A stretch of 51,053 bases of DNA from Nitrospira sp. Lineage in GTDB: Bacteria; Nitrospirota; Nitrospiria; Nitrospirales; Nitrospiraceae. The position numbers were made by a program, and so were the translations under genes. How positions within the stretch are numbered: position 1 is the first letter of the stretch; each line of letters opens with the position of its first letter. A model generated the notes under the pieces. That model ran no database searches and was not told the origin of the DNA. It saw only the letters and a program-made list of their open reading frames with translations. The stretch covers positions 1-51,053 of the forward strand of contig JAOUHJ010000019.1 of the NCBI GenBank assembly GCA_029865225.1, in the 5' to 3' direction. Positions 16,889 through 24,833 of the stretch are shown one piece after another.

Positions 16889-16972
16889 ATACGCACGTTA
16901 AGACAGTGAGAGAATTGGCCGAACAAGGTAGCCGATGACGTGTGGTCGTCGGCTACCGAGTCCAACGGGCGG

Positions 16973-17617
16973 CTACTTTTTCATGCTCATGGGATTAGCC
17001 GCGCGCAGCACGGGGTAATACTGCGAGAAGACGAAATCCACAGCATTCGTTTCATGACACTTGTTGCACTCGTCGACTTTGTTCGGCTTTGACACCTCCT
17101 TGAGTGGGTAGGTATGTCCATAGCTGAAGAAACCCCAGTTTCCAGGATCTTTCGGAAAGAGCTTGGAATCCTTGACGGAGATCTCAAGCCCGGTAAACTC
17201 CCCTTGGAAATAGCCCTCTCCGCTGGCCGCTTCTTTTGCACCAACGCTGGTCAATTCCTTCACGATCACCGTACCATCCCGATACTTACCGTTCTTTTGG
17301 TAGTAATCGAAGCTCGCTGGATCTATGTAGACATTATGAAACTCAGGAAAATTCGCCTTCCCATCGTTCATGTCATTCGGAGTCACAGGGGTCCCGACAA
17401 AGATCCATTTTCGGAATGTCCAGAAGGGCGGCCTTTTCAGCTTGCCTTCAGGGGTGTACTCAATCGCCCCAGGTATTGTGGATGGGGGAGCACCGGACGG
17501 AGGAGAGCCAGCCGTTGCAGAGCTGAGGCTGCCGATGGTCGACCAGAGCATTCCTCCAAGCGCAACGGTTGCTGCTAAGACGATCCGTGCTGTCCGACTG
17601 CCACTTGTTTTATACAT
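16973..17617 (-). CDS. Cytochrome P460 family protein (copy A)
   Basis: 214 residues from the ATG at 17617, which has a strong AAGGAGG site; the longer frame was rejected. A signal peptide (about 1-37) is followed by a cytochrome P460 domain: F-R-K-W-x-F-V-G-T-P-V-T-P-N-D, F-P-E-F-H-N-V-Y-I-D-P, D-G-T-V-I-V-K-E-L and the haem motif C-N-K-C-H near 185. P460 cytochromes carry a c-type haem cross-linked to a lysine and oxidise hydroxylamine, in some cases with nitric oxide to N2O. The VKEL lysine is the likely cross-link candidate (inference). The gene is divergent from a Crp/Fnr-type regulator, and the shared gap holds a 16-bp palindrome. Confidence 0.9.
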   Translation of the reverse strand: MYKTSGSRTARIVLAATVALGGMLWSTIGSLSSATAGSPPSGAPPSTIPGAIEYTPEGKLKRPPFWTFRKWIFVGTPVTPNDMNDGKANFPEFHNVYIDPASFDYYQKNGKYRDGTVIVKELTSVGAKEAASGEGYFQGEFTGLEISVKDSKLFPKDPGNWGFFSYGHTYPLKEVSKPNKVDECNKCHETNAVDFVFSQYYPVLRAANPMSMKK

Positions 17618-17688
17618 ACAGACCTCCTTAAGATTTAGAGCGTCAAAGATGACGTGCGTATACATGCCATGTTTGTGGGGCGACCAAC

Positions 17689-17704
17689 CGTCACCTACAT
17701 GACA
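17689..17704. promoter_or_regulatory. 16-bp palindrome, copy 1 (predicted Crp/Fnr-type operator)
   Basis: CGTCACCTACATGACA matches the pattern T-G-T-C-N8-G-A-C-A seen at four other places in this block (one end base deviates). It lies between the divergent P460 copy A gene (start 72 bp away) and the first regulator gene (53 bp away), so it could control both. The half-site resembles those of CooA-type members of the Crp/Fnr family. The operator role is inference. Confidence 0.65.
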
Positions 17705-17756
17705 AAACGAAATTAAAACTACACAAGAACGTGTTGCGAAACCGAACGCACCTCAC

Positions 17757-18497
17757 ATGCAGATCCCAACATCACTGGCAACAGATTTTCTAACGGTTGC
17801 AGGACGTCTCCGAACTGCTCGGAGGCATGTGTTAAAGGACAAAGCGCTGATCTATGGGGCATTCGACCCAGAGAAGGTGTATATCGTCGAGCACGGATAT
17901 GTGCGTTTAGGAACGACCCAAGCGGACGGTCGCCTGGCCACTCGTGCCCTGCTGGGGAAAGCATCGATCTTCGGAGACCTTCCGTTCTGTCCTTCCACGT
18001 CCGAGCAAAGCGGAGTTGCTGTTGCGAGCGGAGAAACCTACGTGCTCGAACTGAAACGTCCCGTCTTAGAGGCAGCTGTGCACCAGGATGAGACTGTGCG
18101 CCAGATACTCCTGGAAATTTACGGGCTTCAGTTTCGATTTCTTGATCGTCGACTGCAGTGGCAGTTTGTCATGCCCCTGGAGAGGAGGATTGCGACGGTA
18201 CTGTTGGACTTAATGTGTTTTGGAGGGAAGCCTTGTCCCCACCATCCTGGGTATGCCATTGACATCCGGCTGACGCACCAAGAACTCTCCGAGCTCGTCC
18301 TGGCGGCCCGATCAAACGTGACTCCTATTCTGCATACCTTCCGTGCTCACAATGTCATTTCTTACTCACGGGCATACATCTGTGTTCGGACGCTTGATGC
18401 GCTGGCAAAGATCGGCGGAGATGTTGCCGGGAGACAGGACGCCAGCTTGCGATCGTCTCCAACGCACTATCCACCCATGTACACAAGAACAAAATAG
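17757..18497 (+). CDS. Crp/Fnr family transcription regulator (intact copy)
   Basis: 246 residues. The N-terminal part (about 10-110) is a shortened cyclic-nucleotide-binding-type beta roll: Y-I-V-E-H-G-Y-V-R-L-G-T, G-K-A-S-I-F-G-D-L-P-F. A dimerisation helix (about 120-150, L-E-I-Y-G-L-Q-F-R-F-L-D-R-R-L-Q-W) and a winged helix follow (about 165-225), with L-T-H-Q-E-L-S-E-L-V-L-A-A-R-S-N-V-T-P-I-L as the helix-turn-helix. It lacks the phosphate-binding arginine-serine pair of CRP and the FNR cysteines, so its signal is unknown. Two frameshifted paralogues lie at 24.1 and 24.8 kb. It is divergent from P460 copy A across a palindromic site, suggesting local, possibly autoregulatory control. Confidence 0.88.
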   Translation: MQIPTSLATDFLTVAGRLRTARRHVLKDKALIYGAFDPEKVYIVEHGYVRLGTTQADGRLATRALLGKASIFGDLPFCPSTSEQSGVAVASGETYVLELKRPVLEAAVHQDETVRQILLEIYGLQFRFLDRRLQWQFVMPLERRIATVLLDLMCFGGKPCPHHPGYAIDIRLTHQELSELVLAARSNVTPILHTFRAHNVISYSRAYICVRTLDALAKIGGDVAGRQDASLRSSPTHYPPMYTRTK

Positions 18498-18758
18498 TTC
18501 ATCACATTACACATGCCCACTGTAACGTCTCATCGACGCCAAGCCCCCGGGGCATGAACGGTCTTATCTGCTGTCTTGCTCAAGAGACCAGGAATGCCCG
18601 ACCAACCAACGATGCAGATCGGGCCGTCATGCCAGCCACAAAAAACTCCAGAGGCTTCTCCTGAAGCTGGGCTGGCAGTCGACTCTTGCACTCTTACATG
18701 GAGAGATCATTACGCTGAATGTACCCCTCCATAGGATTGCCTCGCTGCTCCGGCCCCG

Positions 18759-19532
18759 CTAGTTGGCTCCTTGAGCCTTCACATGACGAAGTCGTGTGAC
18801 GACTTGATCTGTTGTCAGCACTTCATGCCCTAGAAATTCGTAATTGATCAATGCAGCATCGAGAGCTGCCTGTCCGCCCGCCGCCACCGCATCAGCGACG
18901 ATGATAACGTCAAACCCATTTTCAACAGCATCTCGAGCATGAGACTCTACACACATATTGGCGGCCATTCCGTACATGATCAGGGTTTCAATCCCATATT
19001 GTCTGAGCTGCAACGCCGCATCACCAGTCCAGAAATTACTCAAGCCTTTGTGGGGATTCATGACCACCGTGTTTTCATCTGGTTTTAGTTCAGGGTGGTA
19101 ATCATGTCCCCAGGTACCTTGAATAAACATCTTGTTCTCAAACATGATCTTATCGATGCCGTTCAGGCTTTTCCAATTCTTGTAGTCATTGTGCGTGTAC
19201 ATATGAGTCGAATAGAAGACTGGAATCCCGACTTCTTTGGCAACCCTCCGGAGCGTTTTCTCACGTTCAACCACCTTATTTCTGGTGACAGTTTCACCAA
19301 CCAAGGGCCAGGCACCACCGCCTTCTGAAAGGAAGTCATTTTGCGGGTCCGTCACAAACATCGCCGTCTTTTTTAAATCAATTGCTAGCGTTTGCTTGGG
19401 CATAAATGTTTGTTGATAGACATAGCCATTGGGGGTGACGGCAGCCGTCGTTTCTGCTCTGGCTACCTCTGTCTGGCCAAGGCCTGGAATAACCATCAGC
19501 AATGTCGTACAAAACACTGTTTTCAGTGTCAT
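18759..19532 (-). CDS. Secreted isochorismatase-like cysteine hydrolase
   Basis: 257 residues with a signal peptide (about 1-26, ending ARA). The fold is the isochorismatase/nicotinamidase type: F-V-T-D-P-Q-N-D-F-L holds the catalytic aspartate, T-W-G-H-D-Y-H-P-E-L follows, N-P-H-K-G-L-S holds the lysine, and M-A-A-N-M-C-V-E-S-H-A-R-D-A holds the nucleophilic cysteine. Such enzymes hydrolyse amides or vinyl ethers; the substrate cannot be told. Export of an isochorismatase-like protein is somewhat unusual. It lies 69 bp downstream of the lactonase-fold gene on the same strand, so the two are probably one operon. Confidence 0.88.
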   Translation of the reverse strand: MTLKTVFCTTLLMVIPGLGQTEVARAETTAAVTPNGYVYQQTFMPKQTLAIDLKKTAMFVTDPQNDFLSEGGGAWPLVGETVTRNKVVEREKTLRRVAKEVGIPVFYSTHMYTHNDYKNWKSLNGIDKIMFENKMFIQGTWGHDYHPELKPDENTVVMNPHKGLSNFWTGDAALQLRQYGIETLIMYGMAANMCVESHARDAVENGFDVIIVADAVAAGGQAALDAALINYEFLGHEVLTTDQVVTRLRHVKAQGAN

Positions 19533-19601
19533 GCAACTTCTCCTTTCAGTCTTAAGTTTGCACCTAGAATCTGCACCGTGGTCTGCCCAATAACTTCTAT
19601 C

Positions 19602-20921
19602 CTATCGATTGACTGTGGCAATCCCCTGTGGGCGAGAACGATAGTGCACCCCGTCTTGGCCGAGATGCCGTGAGTGCGCAACGGACGGAACCCCCTGGCC
19701 ATTGAGCCGCAAACTGTGCAAGATGTTCCCTTCCTCGCGCTTGTTCTCATCGGTTTGGTTGATCCGCTGACAGATCACGTAGAGAACCGTCTCCTCGGGA
19801 TTCAAGCCACATTGAAACGCGGTACTCCCCGGCTGGTTGAACATGCGGTTATTGATGAACCACTCTCCCGGGTGGGGCAGTTGCAGCCGGCTGATCTCGA
19901 CAGGCTTGACTGCTCGCTCGCCAGAAATGTCGTAGGTGCTCACGGTGGCGGCCTTGTCATCTTTGTCCGTCCGAGGAAGGTTGTTCACGGTGTAGAGCCG
20001 CGTCCCTTTCTTGTTGGTGAGCAGCCAGCAAATATCTTGACCGCTGTTCTTAACGGAGCCCAAGAACGTCATGTCGCCGTCCTTGCTGAACCGGTACACC
20101 CCCAGTTCATTGCGGGTGACAAAACCCACGTACAGCAACGGTTCGGTCGGATGCGCCCAAATGCCGAGCGGCATCGACGGAACGCCGTCCATGCCTTTGT
20201 ATTTGTAGCCGGCATTTGTCTCTGGGATCTGCACCAGGCTTCGCTCGGTTAACCGACCATCTCGCCCAACCTGAAAGACATGGAGTTGTCCCTGCACGCT
20301 TGGTTGAGTGCCGGCCAAGAACGATCTCGTTCCTTCACCGTCAAAATCTACGTCCACCTGGAAGTCATTGCCGAACGCAACCTCAGGATTCGACTGAGGG
20401 ACATACACTTGTGTTGGTTTGTGCGAGTTCTCCACGTCAACCTTGGAGACAAATCGCAAGGCACCGTTCTGTTCGATGGCGAACGAGACGTAGCTGGCTT
20501 TCGCGGCTCCACGCAACGCCTCGATCTGATGATAATCCTCGTTCCGATTCGAGACGAGCAGCGTCGTACCGCTCAGCGAAAGACTGTTCGGTGCGACACC
20601 CTGTGATGGGAACGGCGAACCTTTCACATGTAGCAATGATCCATCGGTCTGAATATCGAAGACCGCGATGGTGTTGCTGTGCGTGTTGACAGTAAAGAGA
20701 CGCTTCCCGTCCCGGCTGACAATCAACGGGGTGTCGTTGTCATGTGGACCGAGCTTGCCATGGGTGTCATTGTTGATGCCCGTGCCTCCTGTATAGAACG
20801 GATTTCCTGGCAGCGGATCCAGCGTGCCATTGTCTTTTCGGTTGTAGCCCAGTACCGCATTTTGTCCCTCACGAATGTCGTTCGTTTGGATATACAGAAA
20901 CTGGCTCTGGCGAGTCGTCAT
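19602..20921 (-). CDS. Lactonase-fold beta-propeller protein
   Basis: 439 residues without a clear signal peptide. Repeated blades carry motifs such as V-S-R-D-G-K-R-L-F-T-V-N-T-H-S-N-T-I-A-V-F-D-I, G-L-N-P-E-E-T-V-L-Y-V-I and I-W-A-H-P-T-E-P-L-L-Y-V-G-F-V, typical of the 6-phosphogluconolactonase-like (Lgl/YbhE) propeller family. Members include true lactonases and many proteins of unknown role. A GAGG site precedes the ATG. It heads a two-gene unit with the isochorismatase-like hydrolase. A perfect 14-bp palindrome core lies about 150 bp upstream, which places it in the proposed regulon. Confidence 0.8.
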   Translation of the reverse strand: MTTRQSQFLYIQTNDIREGQNAVLGYNRKDNGTLDPLPGNPFYTGGTGINNDTHGKLGPHDNDTPLIVSRDGKRLFTVNTHSNTIAVFDIQTDGSLLHVKGSPFPSQGVAPNSLSLSGTTLLVSNRNEDYHQIEALRGAAKASYVSFAIEQNGALRFVSKVDVENSHKPTQVYVPQSNPEVAFGNDFQVDVDFDGEGTRSFLAGTQPSVQGQLHVFQVGRDGRLTERSLVQIPETNAGYKYKGMDGVPSMPLGIWAHPTEPLLYVGFVTRNELGVYRFSKDGDMTFLGSVKNSGQDICWLLTNKKGTRLYTVNNLPRTDKDDKAATVSTYDISGERAVKPVEISRLQLPHPGEWFINNRMFNQPGSTAFQCGLNPEETVLYVICQRINQTDENKREEGNILHSLRLNGQGVPSVAHSRHLGQDGVHYRSRPQGIATVNR

Positions 20922-21072
20922 ATTTAGACCTCCTCTAATTTAAGAAATCACATAGGTCCACGTATCCTTCTCGAAGGTACCGGGTACGTGAACCGAATTG
21001 CCCAGGCCGCAATTCTCTGTTCAACTTTGAGCTGACTGTGCACTGGCATACGCCATTCTCTTTGATCGTGTC

Positions 21073-21088
21073 TGTCATCTAGATGACC
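21073..21088. promoter_or_regulatory. 16-bp palindrome, copy 2, in a 319-bp gene-free gap
   Basis: TGTCATCTAGATGACC; the inner 14 bases are a perfect palindrome. It is 152 bp upstream of the lactonase-fold gene. The gap 20922-21240 holds no gene I can support. The site fits the same consensus as the copies beside the P460 and regulator genes. Confidence 0.7.
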
Positions 21089-21240
21089 ATCATGATCGAG
21101 ATGCGTACACCAGGGGTCTTTCCCACCATGCCGTCATCTCGCGTCAGTGCGTGAGTTACCGCTCTGTAAAATCAGCAGATCCCAGTTATCGGTGGAAGAT
21201 GCACCTGCGGCGCTCCTCCTCTACTGGTAGGGACCGGCTG

Positions 21241-21987
21241 CTACCGATGATCTGCGGGAATTTGAATGCTGATAGCCCCGGCAAGTTCTCCTGCCCGAGC
21301 GCCTTCTCGTGGATAGCCGGAAATGTCGAGAATTCCCTTGGGGTTTCCGTGACAAGTGAGACAATCCTCTGAATAATAGATTGGCATCATGGTTCTAAGT
21401 AACCGTCCGGCATCGACCCATTCGACAATCGGAGCGGGCGAAGCCGATTGGTTCGCCAGCCGCGTCAGGACTGTCTCTTCGTACGCATCCGGAGTGTTTT
21501 TCAAGTTCCTCGGGCTCAGGGTGGTTTGTTTGATCGTCACGTGGGATCGGTTGGAGAACTTCCGTGCGGCCTGACTGCCGAATGTAGCCGGGATAAAGTT
21601 CTTATATCCGATTCCACGCTGATTGATCACAAACTGTGCGTCCCCGACGACTTCTTTGCTCGCCAGCAGCAGCGCAGCCAAGAGCTCTTTGGTAGGTGAA
21701 GGGAGAGATGAGGGCGGATGGCTCAGATCGATGCGGGTCTGTTCGAGAAACTCGTCACGTACCAGCCGTTCAAAGACCTCGGGAGTGAATCCCTTCTCGC
21801 CTTTGCCAGGATCGTTGATCAATGGTTGGTTTCGGTCGACGACGAGACGTCCTGCATTGAGGAACGTTGTCAGGAGCTGCGCAGTCTGCTCCATGTCCTT
21901 CTGCGAGTCCTGCGTCCAGCCGATCTGGGGACAGAGGAGCGGCAGGATCACACCAACCAGCCGGAAGACGTTCGACAGGATGATCAT
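21241..21987 (-). CDS. Tll0287-like (DUF3365) haem protein
   Basis: 248 residues with a signal peptide (about 1-25). The domain shows N-Q-R-G-I-G-Y-K-N-F-I-P-A-T-F-G, A-R-K-F-S and S-P-x-N-L-K-N-x-P-D-A-Y-E, then Y-Y-S-E-D-C-L-T-C-H-G-N-P-K-G near the C-terminus. That is the DUF3365/Tll0287 pattern, a PAS-like periplasmic haem c domain that serves as redox or gas sensor in several proteins. It stands alone here without a kinase domain. It is the third gene of a leftward unit after the outer-membrane protein and the solute-binding lipoprotein, 15 bp after the latter. Confidence 0.85.
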   Translation of the reverse strand: MIILSNVFRLVGVILPLLCPQIGWTQDSQKDMEQTAQLLTTFLNAGRLVVDRNQPLINDPGKGEKGFTPEVFERLVRDEFLEQTRIDLSHPPSSLPSPTKELLAALLLASKEVVGDAQFVINQRGIGYKNFIPATFGSQAARKFSNRSHVTIKQTTLSPRNLKNTPDAYEETVLTRLANQSASPAPIVEWVDAGRLLRTMMPIYYSEDCLTCHGNPKGILDISGYPREGARAGELAGAISIQIPADHR

Positions 21988-22002
21988 AAATGCCTCGTGT
22001 TT

Positions 22003-23067
22003 TCAGTTCCCTTCTGTCACACGGCATTGTCCTTGATCATAGTGATCAGGAACTTGTGTCACCTCAAGTGGCAACCCTTCCGTGGTCGCCCGGCGAGTGG
22101 GCGCATATTCTGCCTTGATCCAACGTGTGCGCATCTGCTTCAACCGACCTGATTCTTCCAAACGAAAGAGCAAGTTGTTTAAGAACCATTGGAGGCGTCG
22201 GTGCTCGTCGCTTGTCACGACCGAGAGATCCTCCTGCGTCAAAATCAGTGGAGTACGGTCTAATTGTGTCAACAGCTGCCAATCCTGCCAGACCCGCTTC
22301 GTGACATACTCGAGTATTGAATGGTCAGACAGGATGACATCGATCTTGGGGTCTCTGGTTTCGATTGCTGCGGGGAGAGAATCACAGACCACCAATCGGA
22401 TCTGTTTGAGGTTGGCCTGGGCATAGAGGTGAGCGGATCGTCCCTTCTGAACCGCTATGGCTAAACCTGTAAAACCTTCCTGAACAGCTGCGAGCGTATC
22501 CCAATCCCCGATCCGCTTTCCAAACTGCGTCCGCACACGTTCTGCTACCCTAGGCTCGTGGACGATGGCGGCGATCCCGTCATCGCGCAAGTACGGAGTC
22601 GAAAACCATAAACCCGGTGGCCTTGCTCCGGGAACAGTCCCGCTCACGGATGAGACAAAGAGATCGAGCTGTCCTTCGTTCATTTTGATGAACAGATCCG
22701 GGAAACGAGTGACGTGGAGGGTTGGAACGATGGGGGCCGGTCCGCCGCAATGAGCGGTGAGTGCGTCGGTGACCTCTCTGATGAGTTCGATATCCAGGCC
22801 CGTCACCCGAACCCCTTCATCGGTGTAGACCGCGGGAAAAACGAAGGGGCGAAATGGTTCAACGGAAATACCGACGCGCAATCGCCCCCTTGCACAGATG
22901 GCGGACAGTTCATCGCGGGTCAATGGATGGACCATGGTGATCGCGTCGTAGACCAACCCACAACCCTGCAAGAAGATCACTGCCAACAACAGCAAGGTGC
23001 TGAGATTGACGCGTGTGAGTCTTTCGCGTGCATCGATGGTTTGTCTCATGTCACGAACCCGTCGCAT
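22003..23067 (-). CDS. Solute-binding lipoprotein, family 3 type
   Basis: About 354 residues from the ATG at 23067 (an alternative is 18 bp further in); the longer frame overlaps the upstream gene and was rejected. A lipobox L-Q-G-C lies near residue 36. The body matches bacterial extracellular solute-binding protein family 3: G-R-L-R-V-G-I-S-V-E-P-F-R-P-F, G-L-D-I-E-L-I-R-E-V, L-D-L-F-V-S-S-V-S and F-S-T-P-Y-L-R-D-D-G-I-A. Such proteins usually bind amino acids for an ABC importer, but no permease or ATPase gene is near, so a sensory role with the adjacent haem protein is possible. It lies 4 bp after the upstream gene. Confidence 0.82.
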   Translation of the reverse strand: MRRVRDMRQTIDARERLTRVNLSTLLLLAVIFLQGCGLVYDAITMVHPLTRDELSAICARGRLRVGISVEPFRPFVFPAVYTDEGVRVTGLDIELIREVTDALTAHCGGPAPIVPTLHVTRFPDLFIKMNEGQLDLFVSSVSGTVPGARPPGLWFSTPYLRDDGIAAIVHEPRVAERVRTQFGKRIGDWDTLAAVQEGFTGLAIAVQKGRSAHLYAQANLKQIRLVVCDSLPAAIETRDPKIDVILSDHSILEYVTKRVWQDWQLLTQLDRTPLILTQEDLSVVTSDEHRRLQWFLNNLLFRLEESGRLKQMRTRWIKAEYAPTRRATTEGLPLEVTQVPDHYDQGQCRVTEGN

Positions 23068-23071
23068 AACG

Positions 23072-23716
23072 TTAGAGTCGAAAGCCGATCGTGAACAGCC
23101 ATTGTTCAGACAGATCAGACGTACCCCGAAAGTCGATCTCAAACCGTGTGTATTGAAGCCCCATGTCGACCGATAGCCCATGGGTCACGGGGAATCGCAC
23201 CCCGATCTGCCCGCCGTAGAGATACCCGGGAGAATGTTCACCGCGTCCAGGAAGGGTCCCGCCTAGTGCGGCTCCAACGTATGGCACCGCTCGATTTTCG
23301 AGCGGTCCGAAGAGCACATGTCGGATGACTCGATTGATCGGCCAGGCTTTTGGAACATCCAAGACGTCGATGAAATTATTCCACCGGGGGTTGAGGTACA
23401 GCGAATGTTGATCCGTGGTGAACGCCGGGGTGTGGTGGCTGTAGTACTGGTAGACGGTTCTCACTTCAAGCGGTCCATACTGAAGGGCGGTGAACCCTGC
23501 TTGAAGCACGAGGACCCGACGCGTCGGCGCAAACGTTCGGTGGTTGAAGGACACATCGAAGTTAAAGGGCCGGAGCGGGAGAACGTTGAGTACAGCTTCC
23601 TGGGCTGCGACCTCGCACGGCAGCGCTGAGGCAAAGAGAAGCATACCGAAAACGAGCCGAGAACCATAGCCATACGTCTTCAGTGCCCATCTGCTCACAC
23701 CTTGTCGTTTAATCAT
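23072..23716 (-). CDS. Outer-membrane beta-barrel protein
   Basis: About 214 residues from the ATG at 23716, chosen because a signal peptide (L-V-F-G-M-L-L-F-A-S-A-L-P, cleavage after VAA or AAQ) follows; in-frame starts at 23764 and 23782 are possible. The mature protein consists of alternating amphipathic strands and ends in S-E-Q-W-L-F-T-I-G-F-R-L, a C-terminal aromatic strand ending in F-R-L. It is a small eight-stranded type of barrel; resemblance to PagL-type lipid A deacylases was considered but no catalytic triad was secure. It heads the unit with the solute-binding and haem proteins, downstream of a palindrome at 23885. Confidence 0.7.
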   Translation of the reverse strand: MIKRQGVSRWALKTYGYGSRLVFGMLLFASALPCEVAAQEAVLNVLPLRPFNFDVSFNHRTFAPTRRVLVLQAGFTALQYGPLEVRTVYQYYSHHTPAFTTDQHSLYLNPRWNNFIDVLDVPKAWPINRVIRHVLFGPLENRAVPYVGAALGGTLPGRGEHSPGYLYGGQIGVRFPVTHGLSVDMGLQYTRFEIDFRGTSDLSEQWLFTIGFRL

Positions 23717-23884
23717 TTTGGTCGTTGTAAGAATGTTTGACTCAAGAGAAGGCTGCTGTGCCATCGAAACCACGCGAACCATACGGCAGTCGTTTGACTC
23801 ATACGTGAATATCGCCTTCGCGTAACCTAAAAAGGCTTAACTCGATATCGTGATGAAAGGTACCAATGAGGGACCATGGGCGTC

Positions 23885-23900
23885 TGTCTTCTAGGTGACA
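23885..23900. promoter_or_regulatory. 16-bp palindrome, copy 3
   Basis: TGTCTTCTAGGTGACA, extended outward to GTC...GAC on both sides, so 22 bases show dyad symmetry. It lies between the leftward outer-membrane gene and the rightward second regulator gene, as copy 1 does for the first pair. This placement between divergent promoters supports an operator. Confidence 0.7.
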
Positions 23901-24071
23901 GACACCCATGGTGAATTTGAGCTAACAGTATGAACATTCCGCGGCGTTTGGGAACATGCTCCTCCGACTATAAACAAAGATCGTTTTGGGCGATGGAGGC
24001 ACGTGGAACAGGCTGCGGGTCTCTTTTTTTATTTGAGAGAGCGGTTGTGCGTGGAGTTGGTTCAGAAGACG

Positions 24072-24739
24072 ATGAAGCTTCCTCTCACAATTGCGGCCCC
24101 ACTTCTTACCTCATTGGGTGCCTTACGGCCTATTCGCAAGATCAAGATGAATCACGGGCAGATCGTCTACAAGACCCTTGCGGTTGGCCGAACATACGTG
24201 GTGCAGGAGGGTTACATTCGTCTCATTCACATCGAGGGCGACGGCCGTACCAACTTCTGGGATTTGATAGGTATCGGAGGAATGTTTGGAGATCTGCCGT
24301 TTGCCCTCACCATGCCTCAACAGATAGAGCGTGCCATCACGGGTGGATCGACCTGCCTTTTGGAGTTTTCTCGTGCTGCGTTGGAGAGAGAGAGGCAGAG
24401 CGTAGTCAAGAGTTCAATCGAACCCTCGTGAGAACGTATGGGGCTCTCTTAAGTTTTGGAGAGCAGCGTCTTCGGTGGCGGCTTACCAATCCATTAGCAC
24501 GTCGGGCGGCCCTTGTTTTCACCGACCTATTGCATTTCGGCGCAGGGCCATACCCTCACGGGCCTGGTTACTTGATACAGATTCGAATGACACAAGAGGA
24601 ATTCGCCGAACTCCTTGGTGTTGCGCGTCAAACACTCAACTCTCTTATGCAAGAGTGGAAGAGACAAGGTATGGTCTCCTATACCAGATCCTGTTTCTGT
24701 ATTTGCAATCTAGAGGGGCTTCAAAAGATTGTGTCCTAA
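24072..24739 (+). pseudogene. Crp/Fnr family regulator, second copy, frameshifted at a GA tract
   Basis: The first frame (M-K-L-P-L-T-I-A-A-P-L from 24072) encodes the sensor half with V-V-Q-E-G-Y-I-R-L-I-H and G-G-M-F-G-D-L-P-F and stops at 24431. The second frame supplies the rest: S-Q-E-F-N-R-T-L-V-R-T-Y-G, R-L-R-W-R-L-T-N-P-L-A-R-R and the DNA-binding M-T-Q-E-E-F-A-E-L-L-G-V-A-R-Q-T-L-N, ending at 24739. The switch point is a GAGAGAGAGAG tract at 24384-24394. Removing one GA unit restores a continuous 220-residue regulator. It is either a pseudogene, a slippage-controlled gene or a sequence error. It is a paralogue of the copy at 17.8 kb. Confidence 0.82.
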
Positions 24740-24833
24740 TACCCTGTGACATCATTGACTCGCGCCGATACACCAGGGACTGACCGCTGATCCATCTTCA
24801 TCGTCAGACACTAAGGGGAAAAAGGCCTTCATC

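Noticed and set aside
23072-23716. Identification of the outer-membrane barrel as a PagL lipid A deacylase
   Set aside because: Size and end fit, but the expected C-terminal histidine-serine-glutamate arrangement could not be located with confidence.
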